Assembly: GCA_911728435.2 (NCBI GenBank)
Contig: OU452199.1
Span: 39,381,253-39,445,252 of the forward strand
Origin: Apoderus coryli
Taxonomy: Eukaryota; Arthropoda; Insecta; Coleoptera; Attelabidae
DNA: 64,000 nucleotides
Reading direction: 5' to 3'
In this document: positions 33,567-44,449 of the stretch, in pieces
Position numbering within the stretch: position 1 is the stretch's first letter
Layout: every line of letters begins with the position of its first letter
Translations under genes and position numbers: made by a program
Notes under the pieces: model-generated
Database searches by the model: none
Told to the model about the DNA's origin: nothing
Seen by the model: only the letters and a program-made list of their open reading frames with translations

Positions 33567-35849
33567 ATGATATTCTGCAGTTTGATTTATATTCTAACAA
33601 ACGTACATTGTAATAGTTTCTTGTCTGAAATTTTGCACACACACATATCTGACCACACGGCACAAAAGATTACTATAAAAAATAACACGAAACACAATTT
33701 ATATTACAAAAAACGTAATGTCAATGATGTAAATATTAGTAAGTACAAAACTAAATTGTCTAAATTATGTTGGGATAATATATTTCTAATAGACAGTACA
33801 TTAGTTGATGAACAGTGGAACATGTTTACAAAATTATTATTAACACATTTCAATGACTGTTTTATGGTAAAAACATATCCAGAAAGAAACTTACAAAAAA
33901 GTAAATATAAAAAAAACACCACAGAAGTTGTTCAATGTAAGAATGAGTTGAATGCACTGTATATTATGAGAACTGTAAATAATCATTATAAGGACCTCTA
34001 TAGTAATAAAAAGAAAGAATATGATTTATTGCTCTTAAACTGTAAGAAAAAAGCCTATGCTAATACAATAAAATTCTCTGATAATAAAATGAAAAGCACC
34101 TGGAAAATAGTAAATGAAATTACAGGCAAATCTAGTAAAAACGATATTAAAATAGAAGGTGACAAAGAATCTGTTGCAAATAGTTTTAATGACTTTCTAA
34201 TCAAATCTGTGTCAAATCTTTTAAATGATTTAAGAACTATCCCGTTTAATTGTAAAATTGAGCGAAATGTAGAATCCATTAACATTGATCCTGTAGATAC
34301 ACATGAAGTATTACGTACAGTCAGTAACCTTAAGAATAAGTCCAGCAGTGGATATGATGAAGTCTCTGCAAAATTAATAAAATGTGTAATACCTGAAATT
34401 TGTAAACCATTAGTTCACATAATAAACAACTCTCTTAAATATGGCATATTTCCACAGCATCTTAAATTGGCCCAAGTTGTGCCAATATTTAAAAAGGGAG
34501 ATAATTCAAAAATTGAAAATTATCGGCCAATAAGCCTTCTGTCCTCTTTTTCAAAAATTTTTGAACGTATAATGTGTAACAGAATTATGGACTTTTTTGT
34601 AACAAAAAATTTGTTGAGGTATTCACAACATGGGTACATCAAAGGCAAATCGACCCAGTCAGCTGTTTTTGAGTTTACAAATCAAATTGTTTCATCTATG
34701 GAGGAAGGAAATATATCTTTGGGATTATTTTTGGATCTATCTAAGGCTTATGACACTGTAAATCATCAGATTCTATATGAGAAATTGGAATTGTACGGTA
34801 TACGGGGGCTAGCGTTAAAGTGGATAAAGTCGTATTTAACGGATAGGCAACAACAAGTAGTTATCGGAGGGCATCATAATCGGGCTTTCTCTAAAATAAC
34901 TAAAATAAACGTTGGTATTGCTCAAGGGAGTGTCATAGGGCCGATTTTATTTGTTATATACCTGAATGACTTTGCAGATGTAATTGAGGGGGGAAACAAA
35001 AATATTAATATTGTAACTTATGCCGATGACTCAAGCCTACTTATTACAGCTAAAACATTACACAGCACATTGGAGATTGCAGAGACGTTATTGAAAAACA
35101 CTCAGGATTGGTTTACACGAAATAAATTGGTTTTAAACAACGACAAAACTCAAACAATATTATTCAAAACAAAAAGAAAATTAATTGATCGGCAAGAAAG
35201 CGTAGTTGTGGGTGATTCTACATTTAACTTAAGAAAGAGTGCTAAAATCTTGGGAATAATTCTTGATGATAACTTAACATGGGATGAGCATATTTGTCAC
35301 GTTGAAAGAAAACTGAATGCTGTTTGTTACAGTTTTAGAGTAATGTGCAAATTCATAGACCTTAAAACGAGACTTATGATTTATCATTCCAACTTTGAGA
35401 CACAGATACGATATGGGATCATACTTTTCGGAAAGGGTAAAGACATTTACAAATTACTCATATGTCAGAAAAGAATTCTAAGAATCATTCTTAACTTAGA
35501 TATAAGAGAATCATGTAGGGGGAAATTTAAGGCAAACAAGTTGTTAACTATCACAGGCATATACATACAGGAATGTATTATATTTCTTTATAAGAATCGA
35601 ACATTGTTCGCCCAAAATAGTGGACAAACGTCATACCCAACTAGGACATGTAATTACACATATCCTAGGCATAGACTTTCTATAACTGAGATGAATACTT
35701 ACTACAATTGTATTAAATATTATAACAATTTACCAAATCATATACAGTCAATCCAAAATCTCAGAGTATTTAAGAAAGAATTATTTAAGTACCTGGTAAA
35801 TATAGAGCCATACAGTGTTGCAGAGTATGTAAATCATAGTGTAAGATAA
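33567..35849 (+). CDS. Non-LTR retrotransposon ORF2: endonuclease tail and reverse transcriptase
   Basis: Intact 760-codon frame. Residues 7-35 read SLIYILTNVHC, then ISDHTAQKI, the C-terminal edge of an APE-type endonuclease (SDH motif); the rest of that domain is missing. The reverse transcriptase spans about residues 305-560: FKKGDNSKIENYRPISLL, QHGYIKGKSTQSAVF, LDLSKAYDTVNH, GIAQGSVIGPILF and the catalytic VTYADDSSLL. The thumb-like and C-terminal part (AKILGIILDDNLTWDEHI) ends FKKELFKYLVNIEPYS. Jockey/CR1-like by motifs. Target-primed insertion of a 5'-truncated copy explains the missing endonuclease. No stop codons: the youngest LINE in the window. The true start is unknown; the first Met is not necessarily used. 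Confidence 0.9.
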   Translation: MIFCSLIYILTNVHCNSFLSEILHTHISDHTAQKITIKNNTKHNLYYKKRNVNDVNISKYKTKLSKLCWDNIFLIDSTLVDEQWNMFTKLLLTHFNDCFMVKTYPERNLQKSKYKKNTTEVVQCKNELNALYIMRTVNNHYKDLYSNKKKEYDLLLLNCKKKAYANTIKFSDNKMKSTWKIVNEITGKSSKNDIKIEGDKESVANSFNDFLIKSVSNLLNDLRTIPFNCKIERNVESINIDPVDTHEVLRTVSNLKNKSSSGYDEVSAKLIKCVIPEICKPLVHIINNSLKYGIFPQHLKLAQVVPIFKKGDNSKIENYRPISLLSSFSKIFERIMCNRIMDFFVTKNLLRYSQHGYIKGKSTQSAVFEFTNQIVSSMEEGNISLGLFLDLSKAYDTVNHQILYEKLELYGIRGLALKWIKSYLTDRQQQVVIGGHHNRAFSKITKINVGIAQGSVIGPILFVIYLNDFADVIEGGNKNINIVTYADDSSLLITAKTLHSTLEIAETLLKNTQDWFTRNKLVLNNDKTQTILFKTKRKLIDRQESVVVGDSTFNLRKSAKILGIILDDNLTWDEHICHVERKLNAVCYSFRVMCKFIDLKTRLMIYHSNFETQIRYGIILFGKGKDIYKLLICQKRILRIILNLDIRESCRGKFKANKLLTITGIYIQECIIFLYKNRTLFAQNSGQTSYPTRTCNYTYPRHRLSITEMNTYYNCIKYYNNLPNHIQSIQNLRVFKKELFKYLVNIEPYSVAEYVNHSVR

Positions 35850-35931
35850 TTGTTACAAAGGTGTTTGTATTTTTTTTATTGTATGGTCTATATGACGTTA
35901 TTTCGTTTTATGTTTGTACATAATATTGAAA

Positions 35932-35965
<34 letters not shown>
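35850..35965 (+). mobile_element. 3' UTR and (TTA)n tail of the intact LINE
   Basis: A short 3' UTR contains aataaa at about 35929 and ends in a (TTA)n run (35943-35965), the same tail type as the other LINE copies here. Confidence 0.8.
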
Positions 35966-36226
35966 GCCTATGAATGAAATATTCAATTGAACTTTGTAAA
36001 AGTAACTGATTAAAGTTTAATCAAAATATATATACAGTAAACAATATATTGATGTGTGTATTAGCTGCGCTCAAATCTCATCCAAACGAATTAGCATTAT
36101 TTAACACATTACATAATATGCTTTGGATAACTGGTTGATGCTGATATTAATTATAAGTCAAGAGTCAAAATAAGGAATATTAGGTGTTATTCTTCACTCA
36201 CCTGTCATTAACGAGAATAAATATTC

Positions 36227-36446
36227 TTATGTCAAATATCAGATGGATTCACAAGACCTCACTTTAATATACGTTTCTTTTACAAAACTCGATATACTGA
36301 GAGTAAATACTCTCTTGTATTCATAAATAAAACAGTATAGAGTATTTACTCTCTTGTATTCATAAATAAAACAGTATATCGAGTTTTGTAAAAGAAACGT
36401 ATATTAAAGTGAGGTTTTGTGAATCCATCTGATATTTGTCATAAAA
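36227..36446. repeat. Hairpin with duplicated loop segment
   Basis: Arms of about 73 bp (ttatgtcaaatatcagatgg and its mirror) enclose a direct repeat of about 40 bp, gtatttactctcttgtattc and following bases, present twice in tandem. Confidence 0.85.
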
Positions 36447-37462
36447 TCTCTTTTATTATTTTCAAAACGTTTGAAACCTGGTCAAGTTATACCAATTAAA
36501 TCACAGGTATAGGGATTTAAGTTTTATCAATCTTGTTACTAAAATGTTTTTTGACAGAAATGTGTCATTTTTGGGGGGATCAAAATCTTGAAAAAGAATG
36601 TCAGATTCTGAGGTTTTTCAATTACTAGTGAATAAGGACTAAAAATAAATATTTTTTTTATAATTACATACATAGTTTAATATTTTTTGTATTCCGGTGA
36701 TATTAGTATGTTGTGATTATGTAAACGTTAATTTAATGGAGGAGCGTGACAATATACAAAACATTGTGCTGTTCGAAAATTTCTTTATATTTATCTAACA
36801 GACTTGAATTGATTTTTGGATTTGGATTGTAATGCTTTCATAACAAAAAAAACCGTCTGTTTAAACAAAATTCGTGGTACGAGATATTGGGCTAGGTATT
36901 TTAAGGTAAGAATTATTTTACCATAATCAGTATCATTAGCTTTGATTTGCTTACTCATTAATTTGGTTAACTATTATTAGTGACCTACCGATATTATCCT
37001 ATATGGTTTTTAGTAATATTCAGATATGTATAACACCAATTATTGAACTATAAAAACATTTTAAAGATGTCAATTTTCTGTATTTAGGTTATACCCACCA
37101 TATATTAATTTATAGGTTTAGTTACCGGGTTCATCAAGCTTATACAATAATTAAGTAATACTTAAGTATATTTGTGTGCCTGAAATTATACACAACAGTT
37201 TTTCCCAATTTAACTAAGTATTTATAATTTAATAAATACCTGCCTAAGTACCTACCTATAGAATAACAGATAAGCATACTTATTTACCAATTTGTTTTAT
37301 TATGCAAAACTACAAATTTCGTTGTCAATTCAATGCAGGTATTGTGATAAAGTTTCTATCAGATTCCTAATAAGTAGCTGTGTGTCTTACACTTAAGACA
37401 ATATAGGTAGGTATACAGTATATTAAGAGTAGGGATGTATAGTATATTAGTACTTAGCTTAC
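36447..37462. other. AT-rich spacer
   Basis: Nothing recognisable is seen. Confidence 0.3.
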
Positions 37463-37819
37463 TTACCTAAACGAACATTTTCCTAGGTACCTAAATGTTT
37501 TACTTTCGTGTTTGGAACTTTTTCTCCGAGAAAAGTCCTTTCGACTGTTTGCCTGTACATAATGGTGGATGTTTTGTTCACGGTGACGGTAGCACAAGAA
37601 GAAGTCCCGATAACTGCTCTTCAAGTCAGTCTTCAGGTCTTTGACCAACATGTCATTGGTGCAACTGGTTCCTGCACGTCTACATAGCTCGTCAATTTCT
37701 TTCCACTTGCCCACTTCGAATAACTGTCTTATGTCGACGGATTTATTTGACATACTTGGAGGTAGATTCCAGAGGGTACTGACTGTCGAATGTTCCTCGC
37801 TATAACGGTGGAATTCCAA
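37463..37819 (-). CDS. Hypothetical open frame of 118 codons
   Basis: The minus-strand frame starts MEFHRYSEEHSTVS and includes RQLFEVGKWKEIDELCRRAG. The region is GC-richer than its surroundings and two other frames are also fairly open, so it may be a relic of a coding sequence. No family recognised and no splice or poly(A) context. Confidence 0.2.
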   Translation of the reverse strand: MEFHRYSEEHSTVSTLWNLPPSMSNKSVDIRQLFEVGKWKEIDELCRRAGTSCTNDMLVKDLKTDLKSSYRDFFLCYRHREQNIHHYVQANSRKDFSRRKSSKHESKTFRYLGKCSFR

Positions 37820-38388
37820 CCTCGTGACTTTGTCTTCTGACCCACACTGTTAAGTAGTGAGCTTCGAGGTAAGCTTCATCAATTACGATTTGGATGCATT
37901 GTTTCGTGGAGATTATGTTAGGCAGGATACAGACAGATACGATTTTCGCACCTCGTAACTTTTCAGCTACACGGTGTTAAAGTTACAAAAAAAATCAAAT
38001 GAATATTGGATAGCAGCATTTGAGTTTTTTCATATTATTTCGATGCATAGATTACACCCTTAGAGTTAGGCCCATTTCCCCGAATCACCCTGTCTACTAC
38101 ATACAAAAATAAACAACATTTTTATCCTGCGAAATCTCTTTGTGATGTTTCCCGCGTTCGCAACAGAGATATTAAACGCGCGCAACAATTTGGAGGGTCA
38201 AACACGAGCTTAATATTTCCCCTCAATGTACTCAATGCCTCTATATACCTCTACCTATGTTATATATTTTTCCGGGAAATGGAATAACATTTTGCATTTC
38301 CAGATGATTTCATGTTATTATAATAAATTCAGTAAAATTTGTATAGAAACTCTGCGTTTTTGGAACTAATGATAGGTAAAGTGGTAGG
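37820..38388. other. Spacer with repeat fragment
   Basis: 38020-38095 resembles 26580-26695 and ends at a caccctgtc-like word. No gene. Confidence 0.35.
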
Positions 38389-40357
38389 TACAGGGTCATT
38401 CATTATATTCTGACACCCACCTAGAGCAGTTATTATTATGGATGATAGCAAATGAATTTCTAAAATTGTCAAATAGCAAAAGCACAGGTAAAATATCTAA
38501 TATAATAATCTATACTTTTTTGAAATCAGGACAGAAAGATCTTTCATTTTAGCTTGTAATAAGTATACAGTGTCACACAGAAAGTGCGCATCATATGGAA
38601 ATTTTTTTCTTTAGCATTTAGTGATCTGGGGGCCCTGGCGGATCTTTCAAAGCGCCATGACCTTGTTGTTAATCCTTCAAAATCAACAGCTTTGTTTTTT
38701 GGACTACCTGTTGAATCTGACATGCGCTTGTCACTGGATGGTGTGGCCATTCAAATCTCCGATCATGCCAAGAGCTTGGGACTTTTATTTTACTTTTATT
38801 GACAATGGGCTTAGATTTACTCACCATAAAACATCAAAGCTTCAAATTGGCTATGCCAACCTTAAGAGTATCTATGCCACTAGGAAATTACTTTCATTTA
38901 GCCTGAGAAAGTTGTGTGAATCACTGGTGCTGTCGCATATGAACTTCTGTGATTACATCTACAGTCCGTGTCTCTTGCGGGTTGATTCGGCGCGTGTCCA
39001 ACGACTTCAGAACTCCATAAAGTGGCTTAATATGATTAACAGAAGAACATTGCACTCTATGTTTCTATACCACAGGATCATTTTCTTGAAAACGCCTTAC
39101 TTGTATAGAAGAATAGCTTTCCGGACTGACATACATAATGTAAATATCAGACGCAAGGATATTATTACCATTCCTCAACACAGAACTGCCATGTATCAGA
39201 GGTCTTTCAGTTACAATATAGCTAAATTCTATAATGAGATGTCTTCGGAGATGAAAACATTATCACTGTCTAAGTTTAAAAATTGTTTGTATGATAAATT
39301 ATTTCAAGAGCAAATGACACTCATTGAGTCTGATGTTTGAGGTGTGTTTACTTATGTTGGAAATTGTAACCTTTATATTATTATTATTACATTATTATTG
39401 TATTATTATGTTTAGTGTTTTCGTTTTAGAGATTTGTTAGCATATTTATAATGTATTATAGGGCCCTTGCTGAAAATCAGCTTTGCTGAGCTTGCGCATT
39501 TTGGCATCTGATTTTTCTTAGTTTATTTGTTCTTCCATTTTTGAATATATGTAATTTATGCCAATAAAGCCATTTATTATTAAATAAACTTTTAATTATG
39601 CCATGTGCTATGCCAAATGACATGCATATTATGGGCAGTCGTCACGTGACTTTCCTGGCCTGTCAAATTCGACATTTTCTTCGGAAAATTGAAAAACATG
39701 GCCTTATTTTGTAAAACGTTAAAAGATGCCAACGGAAAAAGTTTGTATTTTACTTTTTTACCCATGTACCAATTTTTTATGTTTTCTATTTTCAAAAATA
39801 AGCATTCGAATTCTTAAAATTTTCAAAAATTCTTAAAACATGTTTCGGTAATTTAAAACTATATTTTCAAAATATTCAAGTTACAGATACCTTTAACACA
39901 ACCTAACGGTTGATGCAAAGTTGCAGTAATTATTTTAAAAATTACCTTCGCATTTTCATCGATTTTTTTACGTTTTTTTATTAACTAGATTAGGTACTTA
40001 ATATTTGCGTCGAATCACAAGAATTAAAACTAGTAGAGAAAAACGAAAAAAAAAAAACTGTTTTATTAACTAACTAGAATTCTCACAATATTTTGATGTA
40101 TTGAGATTTTATAAGTCTTGAAAAGTAAAAAAGTTAATCAAATACAATTTGTAAAAGAAATTAAGGGGTACCTAAGCGGAATTTTTGATGAAATAAAATG
40201 TGTACTTATATTGATTTTTCACTCATTCTCTGAGTTCTACAAAATACCACAGTATAGAAACCCTAGAACTGTTATATTAAAAAAAAATTCCATCATCCAT
40301 AATAACGGCTCTATAATATGTATAGGTGGTTGTCAAAAGACAATGAATGACCCTGTA
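38389..40357. mobile_element. TIR element (TACAGGGTCATTCATT) split by a LINE
   Basis: TACAGGGTCATTCATT at the left is mirrored by AATGAATGACCCTGTA at the right; the pairing continues imperfectly for about 90 bp (gacacccacctagag / ggtggttgtc). The TA flank is not preserved. The interior is occupied by a LINE fragment. Confidence 0.7.
38590..39590 (+). pseudogene. Non-LTR retrotransposon C-terminal fragment
   Basis: The reading LSKRHDLVVNPSKSTALFFG is followed by a frameshift near 38795, then LRKLCESLVLSHMNFCDYIY, RVQRLQNSIKWL and the C-terminus SKFKNCLYDKLF, stop at 39338-39340. The catalytic box lies upstream of the truncation point. The 3' UTR ends near aataaagccatttattatt. Related to the copy at 22169. 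Confidence 0.85.
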
Positions 40358-41154
40358 CATTGTTGTCATGGAATGCATTAGCTGTGATACATTCGTAGAA
40401 GCGGACTTGTATATTATATAATACGCTTTAATAATAATGTTTGGTTTTATGTTTAATAAAATATAAGCAGTATAATGGTGAGTTTACGTATAAAATTTAA
40501 ATTTCAAAGGTCTTTTTAATAGGAATGCTCGATCTAACCAATTTTATACATGAATCTGACATGTTTTTATTTTTATTGTAGAGCATACAGTGAGGACCGA
40601 AAATCAAGCATAAATTCGATAAAATTTGAAGGAAAAATTCACACCAATACGATGTCTTAATTTTGACTCATTATCATAGCAACAAAAAAAAATTCCGGAA
40701 GTTTTTTTCTAGGCGCGGCGGTACTTAAGTGGACATTCTTTTGACTTCTTGAATTTTATTCCAAATCTTGGTATGAAATTTTGTTACCGAATCCACACGA
40801 GCATGAAATATTCCTGGGAATTTTTTTTCGGGCATGAATATTTTAAGATAAATTAATTTTCAAAATATTTGTGATCGCAAACAATTTTCTGGAAATAATT
40901 TAAGCTCTATTTAATGAAGTAATCCATCCGTGAACCACGCGCTTAACTGGTGTAATTTAAGCAGATATAAATCCAAAAAAGTTTTAATTCTCTAATCTTA
41001 TAAACAATAAGAAAATGTTTTGCCAATATCTTAAGTTTTTATATAATATGGTTAAAGTTCATTTCATGTAGTAATATCAAAAATTTTATAAAATATTTTT
41101 CACAGGATGAATGTATTACTTATACTATGTTGTAAAGAAAATAAATTGTAAATA
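40358..41154. other. Spacer with solo mariner-like end
   Basis: TACAGTGAGGACCGAAAATC at 40586 matches the end of the element at 53528 (TACAGCGAGGACCAAAAG). No partner end and no gene. Confidence 0.45.
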
Positions 41155-41270
41155 AAAGTCACTGATGATGATAGTATGTTCTCAAAACATGTCTGACGCT
41201 GGCAGAAAGTCCTGAATTAAATAATACATTTATGTATGTTTATTTTGTGGAGCAGACGTCGTTTTATTAA
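41155..41270 (+). mobile_element. Single arm of the gtggagcagacgtc foldback family
   Basis: aaacatgtctgacgctggca and the end gtggagcagacgtcgtttta match the right arm of 15949-16561. Confidence 0.65.
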
Positions 41271-41519
41271 TCTAAATGTAAGCTCTTGTGATGTTGTAAG
41301 TGAAAACAGCTTCTGTAGCTGTCGAAAATTACCCTAGTAGTTAAAACTACCCTCAAACTTTTTATTGTTGATTGACATAAATAAGGACACTTTTTGACGT
41401 TTAAAAAAATAAATCTTAATTGTCATTCAATGCCCTTCATTTGAATAATATTTATGTCATTTTGACTACTATGGGTGAACTAACATGAACTAATGGGTTC
41501 ATCTTAGGACTCCCTGAAA

Positions 41520-42575
41520 CTCGTATACCCAAATTACACACACAGGCGTTCGAAAATAGTCTAAAAAAGGGTCAAAAACGAAAAAAAAAGTGTTTCTCAA
41601 ATATACCAGAAAAATTGGCTAATTATATATAGCTTTGATATAAGATAACCTACAAAATGCAGCATAAAATGTTTATTTACATAGGCGTTCGTAAATAGTA
41701 GAAAGGGGGGTAAAATAATTTATTTATTTTTTAAATGCAAACATTTTTATATTTAACTAATTGAATTGGTGTTAAAAATACACGACAAAAATTTATGTAC
41801 CATAGGCGTCCGTGAAAACTCTATAAATGGATCAGAAAAAATTTATATCCGTGATAACTCAAAAACCACTTAACGGATTTTAACCACATTTGGTACGAAA
41901 ATACTACAGGATATTTATATAGGTGGTGATTAACATTGAGCGTAGGCAAGGGGTTTAAAAGAGGGTTCAAAAATTAAAAAAATCATAGTTCTTAAACTTA
42001 TCCGAAATGTTGAATAATTTTTTGTGCGTTTAATTAAATATAAAAATAAATTAAATAAAAAGGTTAGAAAAAAACGTATTTCTTAAACATAGCAGAAATA
42101 TTGACTAGTTATTTATAGCCTTGATAGAATATAACCTATAAAATGTGTTATAAATAACTTGTTTTCATAGGCGTTCGTAAATAGTGTAAAAGGGGTCAAA
42201 ATAAAAAAAAATATATACTTCCTAAACTTATTCGAAATCCGGAATAATTTTTCATAGTTGTGATAGAATATAACCTACAAAATGTTATATAAGTGAACTG
42301 GTTCACACAGGCTTTCGAAAATAGTGTAAAAAAGGGTCAAAAACGAAAAAAAAGATGTTTCCCCAATATAACATATAGGTGTTCGTAAATAGTAGAAAAA
42401 GGGGTAAAATAAAAAAAAAAATGTAAAATTTTTTATATTTAACTAGTTGAATTGGTGTTAAAAATACACGACAAAAATTAATGTTGTAGGTTATCAACAT
42501 GCAGCATAACAATTTTGTTTACATAGGCGTTCGTAAATAGTAGAAAAGGGGACAAAATAAATTTTATAATAAAAC
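41520..42575 (-). repeat. Reverse-orientation copy of the cgaacgcctatg array
   Basis: The module core appears as cataggcgttcgtaaatag or a variant at about 41544, 41682, 41802, 42170, 42303, 42376 and 42524. The boundary block (cactTAACGGATTTTAAC) is near 41870. Module order corresponds to the array at 5189-7275 read on the other strand, with fewer units. Confidence 0.75.
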
Positions 42576-42624
42576 AAAAAAATTAGACAATTAACTCTTG
42601 TTGTTCTTAAGTAATACGCTTTCA

Positions 42625-42840
42625 TTGGTCAATTCTCATTCTTAATTAAACCATTCAACCAGAAATCAGTCTCATCACTAAAGATTATTTTTCACTCAAA
42701 ATCAGGATCAACCTGATCTTTGGGCTTTAGTAATTGCGTTAATTGCATTTCATAAGGGTGAAGCGCTATATGTCTTTATGCAGAATTCGGCAGGTTGAGG
42801 TCGAGGAGAGACCAAGTTCCCAGCTTGCAGCAATATTTTC
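42625..42840 (-). pseudogene. Tc-type transposase fragment (HTH end to first catalytic Asp)
   Basis: Minus strand: ELGLSSTSTCRILHKDI (HTH), then in another frame ALHPYEMQLTQLLKPKDQ, then KIIFSDETDFWLNGLIKN, which holds the first catalytic Asp. The spacing between the last two blocks is shortened. At least one frameshift and one stop. This is a different family from the DUF4817-type copies, closer to the HPYK--L-QEL-P type. Confidence 0.8.
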
Positions 42841-43026
42841 AATTTACTGTGGGCATGTGTAGTCGGCTTATAGGTGTCGTCAAAAAAACCCTAACAGGAG
42901 GGCTGCTGCCTCCTGAGTATAAAACCAAAAAATCACACTCGAACCCCTGATACGCTTACACATTTTTGCTAAGCAAAATTGCCTTGAAAGCTGAACAACT
43001 TTGCGAGTTACATAATCCAATAACGA

Positions 43027-43345
43027 GAATTTTGGCGATAGGGATGGTTTTGCAAACATTTTTTTTACAAAAAAAGACCTTAAAAGCTTTAGAGGATGAA
43101 AGGCTGATCAACTTTGCCGTAAAACAATTTTTTGCAGCTCTAATACTTACGGCATCAAATGACGAGAACTCTGCTTGCAACAGGGGTGGTTTTGTAAAAA
43201 AATTTTTACAAAATCTCCAAAGTATCAGAGCTGCAAAAAAATGTATAAGGCAAAGTTGTTCACCCTTTGATTCTCTAAAACTTTTATTAGGGCCATTTTT
43301 CTTGTAAAAAAATGTTTACAAAACCACCCCTGTCGCCAGCGGAAT
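43027..43345. repeat. Foldback with nested third copy
   Basis: The left arm, ggcgatagggatggttttgc, pairs with gtttacaaaaccacccctgt at the right; the spacer contains another partial copy (aacaggggtggttttgtaaa). Outer arms about 120 bp. Open segments here are by-products of the repeat. Confidence 0.7.
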
Positions 43346-43796
43346 TCTCCTATTTAATAGCTGTTTGCTATTGGAATTCTTGTAAGATAAAAATGAATCG
43401 TTTATTGAATTTTCTCAGTGATATTAAGTAATAATTTTTCGTCCGGTAGCTGCCTAACGAAATTTCATCTAAATTCCAACTACAAATTTCCTGTGAACTA
43501 TCTCGATTCGGAGAATTACGAGGTTAACGGGAACACCAGGTCGTGTGCCCTGGCAATGCACCGTGTTTCTATGGAAATTGGGTCGCATGGGGCGCATATT
43601 CAGGTCATCCACCTTCTATACCACCTAACCTATATTATCTTGCATTGCTGTTCTTTTTTTTTCTCCATCCCCTCTTGTGGCATATTGTGTTATTTTGTAT
43701 TTTATGGTGCTATCGTTATACTGATATTGTGTAGTATACAATTGTTATTTTAACAAATATACAAGGTTTCAAGAATGGCTGGTGAAATTTCAATAA
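43346..43796. other. GC-richer stretch of unknown nature
   Basis: 43480-43620 is clearly richer in GC (for example ggtcgtgtgccctggcaatg) and open in two frames, one reading VNYLDSENYEVNGNTRSC. No family recognised. Confidence 0.25.
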
Positions 43797-43840
43797 ACTG
43801 TTGCCTTCGAGGAACGAATGGTTTCTCCCATATATAAGTG
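43797..43840 (+). repeat. Solo 5' end of the cgaacgcctatg repeat family
   Basis: ctgttgccttcgaggaacga followed by tataagtgtaaaagta matches 5189. No modules follow. Confidence 0.65.
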
Positions 43841-44449
43841 TAAAAGTACTAAAAATAGTAGTATTATCTTATCTTATATTTATACAAATTTATGGCACTC
43901 TTCTTGGCGCATGATCGATTGAAGACGTTGACGTTTCACGTCGCTTACCTCCATTTGTTGTTGGTACCATTGTACGTGTTGATGTCGTCGGGGAAAGGTT
44001 ATAAAGAATTTTATTTGTAGATTTGCTCCTGTGTAATAATGGGAGAATTATGAAAATCCTGGGATTTGGAACAAATTATTCCAAAGTTTTTCAACTTCTA
44101 TTAATTATTAAACATATTGAAAGTTCTATTATGTTTAATGATGGGAAATTAACACATCTTTAAATGCCTATTAATTATGAACAACGGCAGTAATTGATTG
44201 TTAAACATGCCACCCCAAACATTGATACTTTTGTTTGGTATAGGACGCTATCGTTCAAGCCCTAAGAAACTATCCTTAATGACGAATTAGCCACAAGTCG
44301 TTTGGCATGCAGATAGCCTTTCATAATATCACTGCGTGATTTCCCAGTTGTTTTGTGGTAGTCTTCACCATGACAAAAGTCATTGAGTGTTATATAAAAA
44401 AAAACTGAAAATATGGCTTGAAAACCTACTCAAATAAATAGACTTACAT
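43841..44449. other. Spacer, possible decayed coding sequence
   Basis: On the minus strand 44210-44390 reads HGEDYHKTTGKSRSDIMKG with a downstream stop; not recognised. Otherwise nothing is seen. Confidence 0.25.

Noticed and set aside
42966..43307. 113-codon + strand frame
   Set aside because: Lies within a foldback with three related segments; the frame arises from the repeat and has no recognisable domain.
43418..43753. 111-codon frame with hydrophobic C-terminus
   Set aside because: Two frames are equally open and no family, start context or splice sites support it; kept only as an unassigned GC-richer stretch.
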